Source: Pseudomonadota bacterium (GTDB lineage: Bacteria > Pseudomonadota > Alphaproteobacteria > Rhizobiales > Methylopilaceae). Taken from it: 8,353 nt of DNA. The notes beneath the pieces are model-generated. The model ran no database searches. It had not been told where the DNA came from and worked only from the letters and a program-made list of their open reading frames with translations. The DNA lies in assembly GCA_023389135.1 (NCBI GenBank), contig JAEWEX010000371.1, positions 1-8,353 on the forward strand. Reading direction: 5' to 3'. The position numbers were made by a program, and so were the translations under genes. This document shows positions 6,377 through 8,353 of the stretch, piece after piece (position 1 is the stretch's first letter; each line of letters starts with the position of its first letter).

Positions 6377-6832
6377 TTGCACATCGTATTCGACAGGAAC
6401 GGGGCGGCGCTCTACTCGCTGACCTCGGCGCTGCCGGCCGGCTTCGTCCAGGCCAATGCCGCGCTCGGCCGCGTCGTCGCCGAGGTGGTGAGGGCGGAGG
6501 CCGGCCACCCGCCCGACCAGTATCTCATGGTGGCCGTGCGCAAGGAGGCCATGCCGACCGCGGCCGACCGCACCGCGATCCGGGGCGACGGCCGCGACGT
6601 CGCCACCATCGGGCCGATCCCGCCTGGCGCGGAGGTCCGGGTCGACGGGCGCGTGGTGCGCGGCGTCGCCGACGCCATGGAGTTCTGCTCCACTTTCCCC
6701 GGCACCTACCGGGTCGAGATTGCCCACCCGATGTTCCGCGCCTTCGCGGCCGACATCGTGGTGGAGGCGGCGGACGAGGGCACGCCCGTGGAGGACGCCG
6801 TCGCATTCCCGGAGGGCTTCGATGCCGATTGA
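6377..6832 (+). CDS. Conserved-type phage protein with beta-sandwich-like second half, 151 aa, TTG start
   Basis: The start is TTG, supported by AGGAGG six bases upstream and by the absence of any in-frame ATG before about residue 50; the N-terminus MHIVFDRNGAALYSL looks natural. Residues 1-60 appear as mixed strand and helix. From about residue 70 the sequence takes on a beta-sandwich character: IGPIPPGAEVRVDGRVV, then AMEFCSTFPGTYRVEIAHPMF, then AADIVVEAADE. The P-P-G-A-x-V-x-V-D-G motif followed by G-T-Y-x-V-E-I occurs in small phage proteins encoded near tail fibres. I do not know a defined function for this one. Its 11-base overlap with the next gene and its place just upstream of the fibre suggest a role in fibre attachment or assembly, which is inference. 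No signal peptide or membrane segment is present. Confidence 0.75.
   Translation: MHIVFDRNGAALYSLTSALPAGFVQANAALGRVVAEVVRAEAGHPPDQYLMVAVRKEAMPTAADRTAIRGDGRDVATIGPIPPGAEVRVDGRVVRGVADAMEFCSTFPGTYRVEIAHPMFRAFAADIVVEAADEGTPVEDAVAFPEGFDAD
6811..6816 (+). promoter_or_regulatory. Ribosome binding site
   Basis: GGAGGG is spaced five bases from the ATG at 6822 and lies inside the end of the preceding gene. It supports that ATG over longer open-frame alternatives upstream and implies that this gene can be initiated independently as well as by coupling. Confidence 0.6.
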
Positions 6833-7283
6833 TCTCGCCAAGGACATGGGCCGGCTGCGCCAGCTCGCGCGCCAGCTCGCCGCGCGCCGCTTCGCCGACC
6901 TGGCGCTGGAGCGCAACGGCAGCCCGATGTTCGACCGCATGCGGGACCGCAAGCTCGTCGAGGCGCGCGCCGTGCTCGACGGCGCCGCGGCCGGCCCGCT
7001 GCTGGCGGCGGAGGCGGAGGCGCGCGGGGTCGATCCGCGCCAACTCGCCGGGCTGGTGGTGGAGAAGGCCGTCGAGGCCGGGCGCCGGGAGGCCCGCCTC
7101 GAGGTGGCCCGCGTGGCCACCAACGCGGCCATCGACGGCGCGCCGCTGCCGCGCGACCTCGACCGCGTGCTGCAGCGCATCGGGCTGGAGGTCTCCATCG
7201 AGCGCTTCGAGCGGGAGGGCGACGCCGCCTTCAGCCTGCTCCATCCCATGCAGCGCGGCCCGCAGGCGGGGGACGCGGCGTGA
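6822..7283 (+). CDS. Helical phage protein of unknown function before the tail fibre, 153 aa
   Basis: The ATG overlaps the previous gene by 11 bases and has GGAGGG five bases upstream. The protein is Ala/Arg/Leu/Glu-rich and almost entirely helical by appearance. Residues 1-35 read MPIDLAKDMGRLRQLARQL and ARRFADLALERNGSP. Residues 36-90 include RDRKLVEARAVLDGA and LLAAEAEARGVDPRQLAGLV. Residues 90-130 hold REARLEVARVATNAAIDGA and PRDLDRVLQRIGLEVSI, and the tail (QRGPQAGDAA) is disordered. No enzyme motif, cysteine, signal or membrane span is seen. Helical proteins with R-x-F-A and alternating Ala/Arg heptads occur near phage fibres, and a tail-fibre chaperone or connector role is possible by position, but chaperones usually follow the fibre gene rather than precede it. 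Family not recognised with certainty. Confidence 0.72.
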   Translation: MPIDLAKDMGRLRQLARQLAARRFADLALERNGSPMFDRMRDRKLVEARAVLDGAAAGPLLAAEAEARGVDPRQLAGLVVEKAVEAGRREARLEVARVATNAAIDGAPLPRDLDRVLQRIGLEVSIERFEREGDAAFSLLHPMQRGPQAGDAA

Positions 7284-8353
7284 GCGTCGCCGATCTCGGC
7301 TACACCGGCGGCGCGGTGACCGTCGCCGGCGCTGCGGTGACCGGCACCGGCGTGCTGTTCAACGCCAATGTGCGGGCCGGCGACACCTTCGAGGCCGCCG
7401 GCGACCGCGTGACCGTCGCCGCGGTGGTATCGGCGACCGAGCTGACGCTGGTGCGCGCCTGGGGCGGCGGCACGGTCGAGGACGAGGCCGGCTACTTCAT
7501 CCGCTTCGACAGCCCGCGCCGCGACACGGTGGAGCTTTCGCAGCAGGTGCGGGCGCTGATCCAGAGCCTCGCCGCCCAGGGCCAGTGGCTGACCACGGAC
7601 GGCGCGCCTGGCGCCGGCCTGGGCAGCGATGGGCAATACGCCGTCGATCCGGAAACTCGCGAGATCTGGTTCAAGGAGGCCGGCATCTGGGTGGCCCGCG
7701 GCATCCTGACCGGGTTCAATTACATCTCCGGGCCCTATGATCCGGAGGCCGTCTACCGCACCGGCGACATGCTGACGCTCGGCGGCTCCACCTATCTGAG
7801 CCTGGTCGACGGCAATGTGGGGAACGACCCTGCCATTTCCGGCTCGGAATTCTGGGCCGTCGCCGCGGCCGCCGGCCAGCAATGGGACGCCCATGTGGAT
7901 GTGCTGGCCGACCGCGACGCCTTCGACGGCGAGGCGGAAGGCTTCGCCGTGCTCGTCGCCGACAGCGGCGACGGGCGCGCCGCGGTCTACACCATCCGGG
8001 AGGAGGGCGACCCGCCCAACTGGAGCGATCCGGCCTATTACACCGGCCCCGTTGGGCCGGCCTGGGAGGGCGGGCTCGACGATCTCGACGATGTCGATCT
8101 GGGCGCCCCGGGGCATGGCGACGTGCTGCGCTATGATGGCGACGACACCGCATGGCGCAACGTGTCCCTGGCGGGCTGGGAGACGGTGGCGATCGTCGGC
8201 GGCGTCGCGGCGCTGGACGTGTCGGCCGGCGACAAGTTCGCGGTGACGGTCGACGGCCCCTGCGAGATCGCGATCGTCAACCCCGTGCCCGGCGCGCCCT
8301 TCGCGCTGCGGGTGCTGATGGCGGGCGCCCATGCCGTGACCCTCGGTCCCGGG
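7280..8353 (+). CDS. Tail fibre / receptor-binding protein, N-terminal 358 codons (3' end outside window)
   Basis: The frame opens at a GTG overlapping the upstream stop (GTGA), with GGGGGA at 7268-7273 six bases before it, and stays open to the right edge. Residues about 10-75 match a common phage fibre N-terminal module: T-G-T-G-V-L-F, NVRAGDTFEAAGDRVTVAAV, then LVRAWGGGTV. About 76-150 holds helix and strand (VELSQQVRALIQSLAAQGQW, EIWFKEAGIWVARG). About 151-200 looks like a CBM5/12-like carbohydrate-binding fold (YDPEAVYRTGDMLTLGGSTY, NDPAISGSEFWAVAAAAGQQ). About 207-258 is another frequent fibre repeat (ADRDAFDGEAEGFAVLVADS). It is followed by a degenerate collagen-like GPVGPAWEGG, the LDDLDDVDLGAPGHGDVLRY linker, and the start of a beta-rich domain (LDVSAGDKFAVTV). 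It probably forms a trimeric adsorption fibre binding host surface sugars. The specificity-determining tip is missing. Confidence 0.87.
   Translation, partial: MSVADLGYTGGAVTVAGAAVTGTGVLFNANVRAGDTFEAAGDRVTVAAVVSATELTLVRAWGGGTVEDEAGYFIRFDSPRRDTVELSQQVRALIQSLAAQGQWLTTDGAPGAGLGSDGQYAVDPETREIWFKEAGIWVARGILTGFNYISGPYDPEAVYRTGDMLTLGGSTYLSLVDGNVGNDPAISGSEFWAVAAAAGQQWDAHVDVLADRDAFDGEAEGFAVLVADSGDGRAAVYTIREEGDPPNWSDPAYYTGPVGPAWEGGLDDLDDVDLGAPGHGDVLRYDGDDTAWRNVSLAGWETVAIVGGVAALDVSAGDKFAVTVDGPCEIAIVNPVPGAPFALRVLMAGAHAVTLGPG

Noticed and set aside
6347..8332. Very long open frame on the - strand opposite the fibre and accessory genes
   Set aside because: It is a high-GC antisense shadow. The composition (Arg/His/Gly/Ala/Pro-rich) has no domain pattern, while the + strand has recognisable fibre modules across the same bases.
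1..8353. Search for tRNA genes, CRISPR arrays, insertion sequences, att sites, promoters and rho-independent terminators
   Set aside because: No clover-leaf, repeat array, transposase, or stem-loop followed by a T-run was seen. The largest non-coding gap is 11 bases (6366-6376), leaving no space for such elements.

Overview
The window is a compact tail module of a siphophage-type (lambda/HK97-like) phage or prophage. All eleven genes lie on the + strand, are packed with gaps of at most 11 bases or with short overlaps, and leave no room for a promoter or terminator. The DNA is very GC-rich (roughly 70% by eye, with third codon positions almost all G or C). That, and the style of the tail proteins, suggests an alphaproteobacterial host of the Rhizobiales/Rhodobacterales/Rhodospirillales kind. 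The host group is an inference. No integrase, tRNA or att site is present to separate a free phage, a prophage and a gene-transfer-agent-like element.

Layout: (1) the C-terminal part of the tape measure protein, cut by the left edge (1-933). (2) Three small genes (938-2591) in the order known from the Rhodobacter gene transfer agent and related siphophages: a Dit-like distal tail protein, a hub-type tail protein and an NlpC/P60-like DUF6950 protein. (3) A large J-like host-specificity/central tail-tip protein (2595-5102). (4) Three short beta-rich proteins in a row (5099-5596, 5593-5970, 5967-6365) that appear to be diverged copies of one family. (5) Two small accessory genes of unknown function (6377-6832, 6822-7283). 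(6) The first 358 codons of a mosaic tail fibre/receptor-binding protein that runs off the right edge (7280-8353).

The genes plausibly work together to finish the tail tip. The tape measure sets tail length. The Dit/hub/peptidase-like proteins form the initiator and hub on which tail-tube assembly starts. The J-like protein forms the central tip that contacts the host envelope. The tandem small proteins and the fibre probably add adsorption specificity. Seven of the ten gene junctions are short overlaps, six of them 4-base stop/start overlaps (GTGA or ATGA), which implies a translationally coupled late-gene transcript. The last three genes have the clearest Shine-Dalgarno sequences.

No clearly new system is visible. 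The features most worth a second look are the tandem trio of related proteins, the two unassigned genes before the fibre, the apparent loss of the catalytic histidine in the NlpC/P60-like protein, and a small stop-codon/Shine-Dalgarno palindrome before the TTG-started gene.
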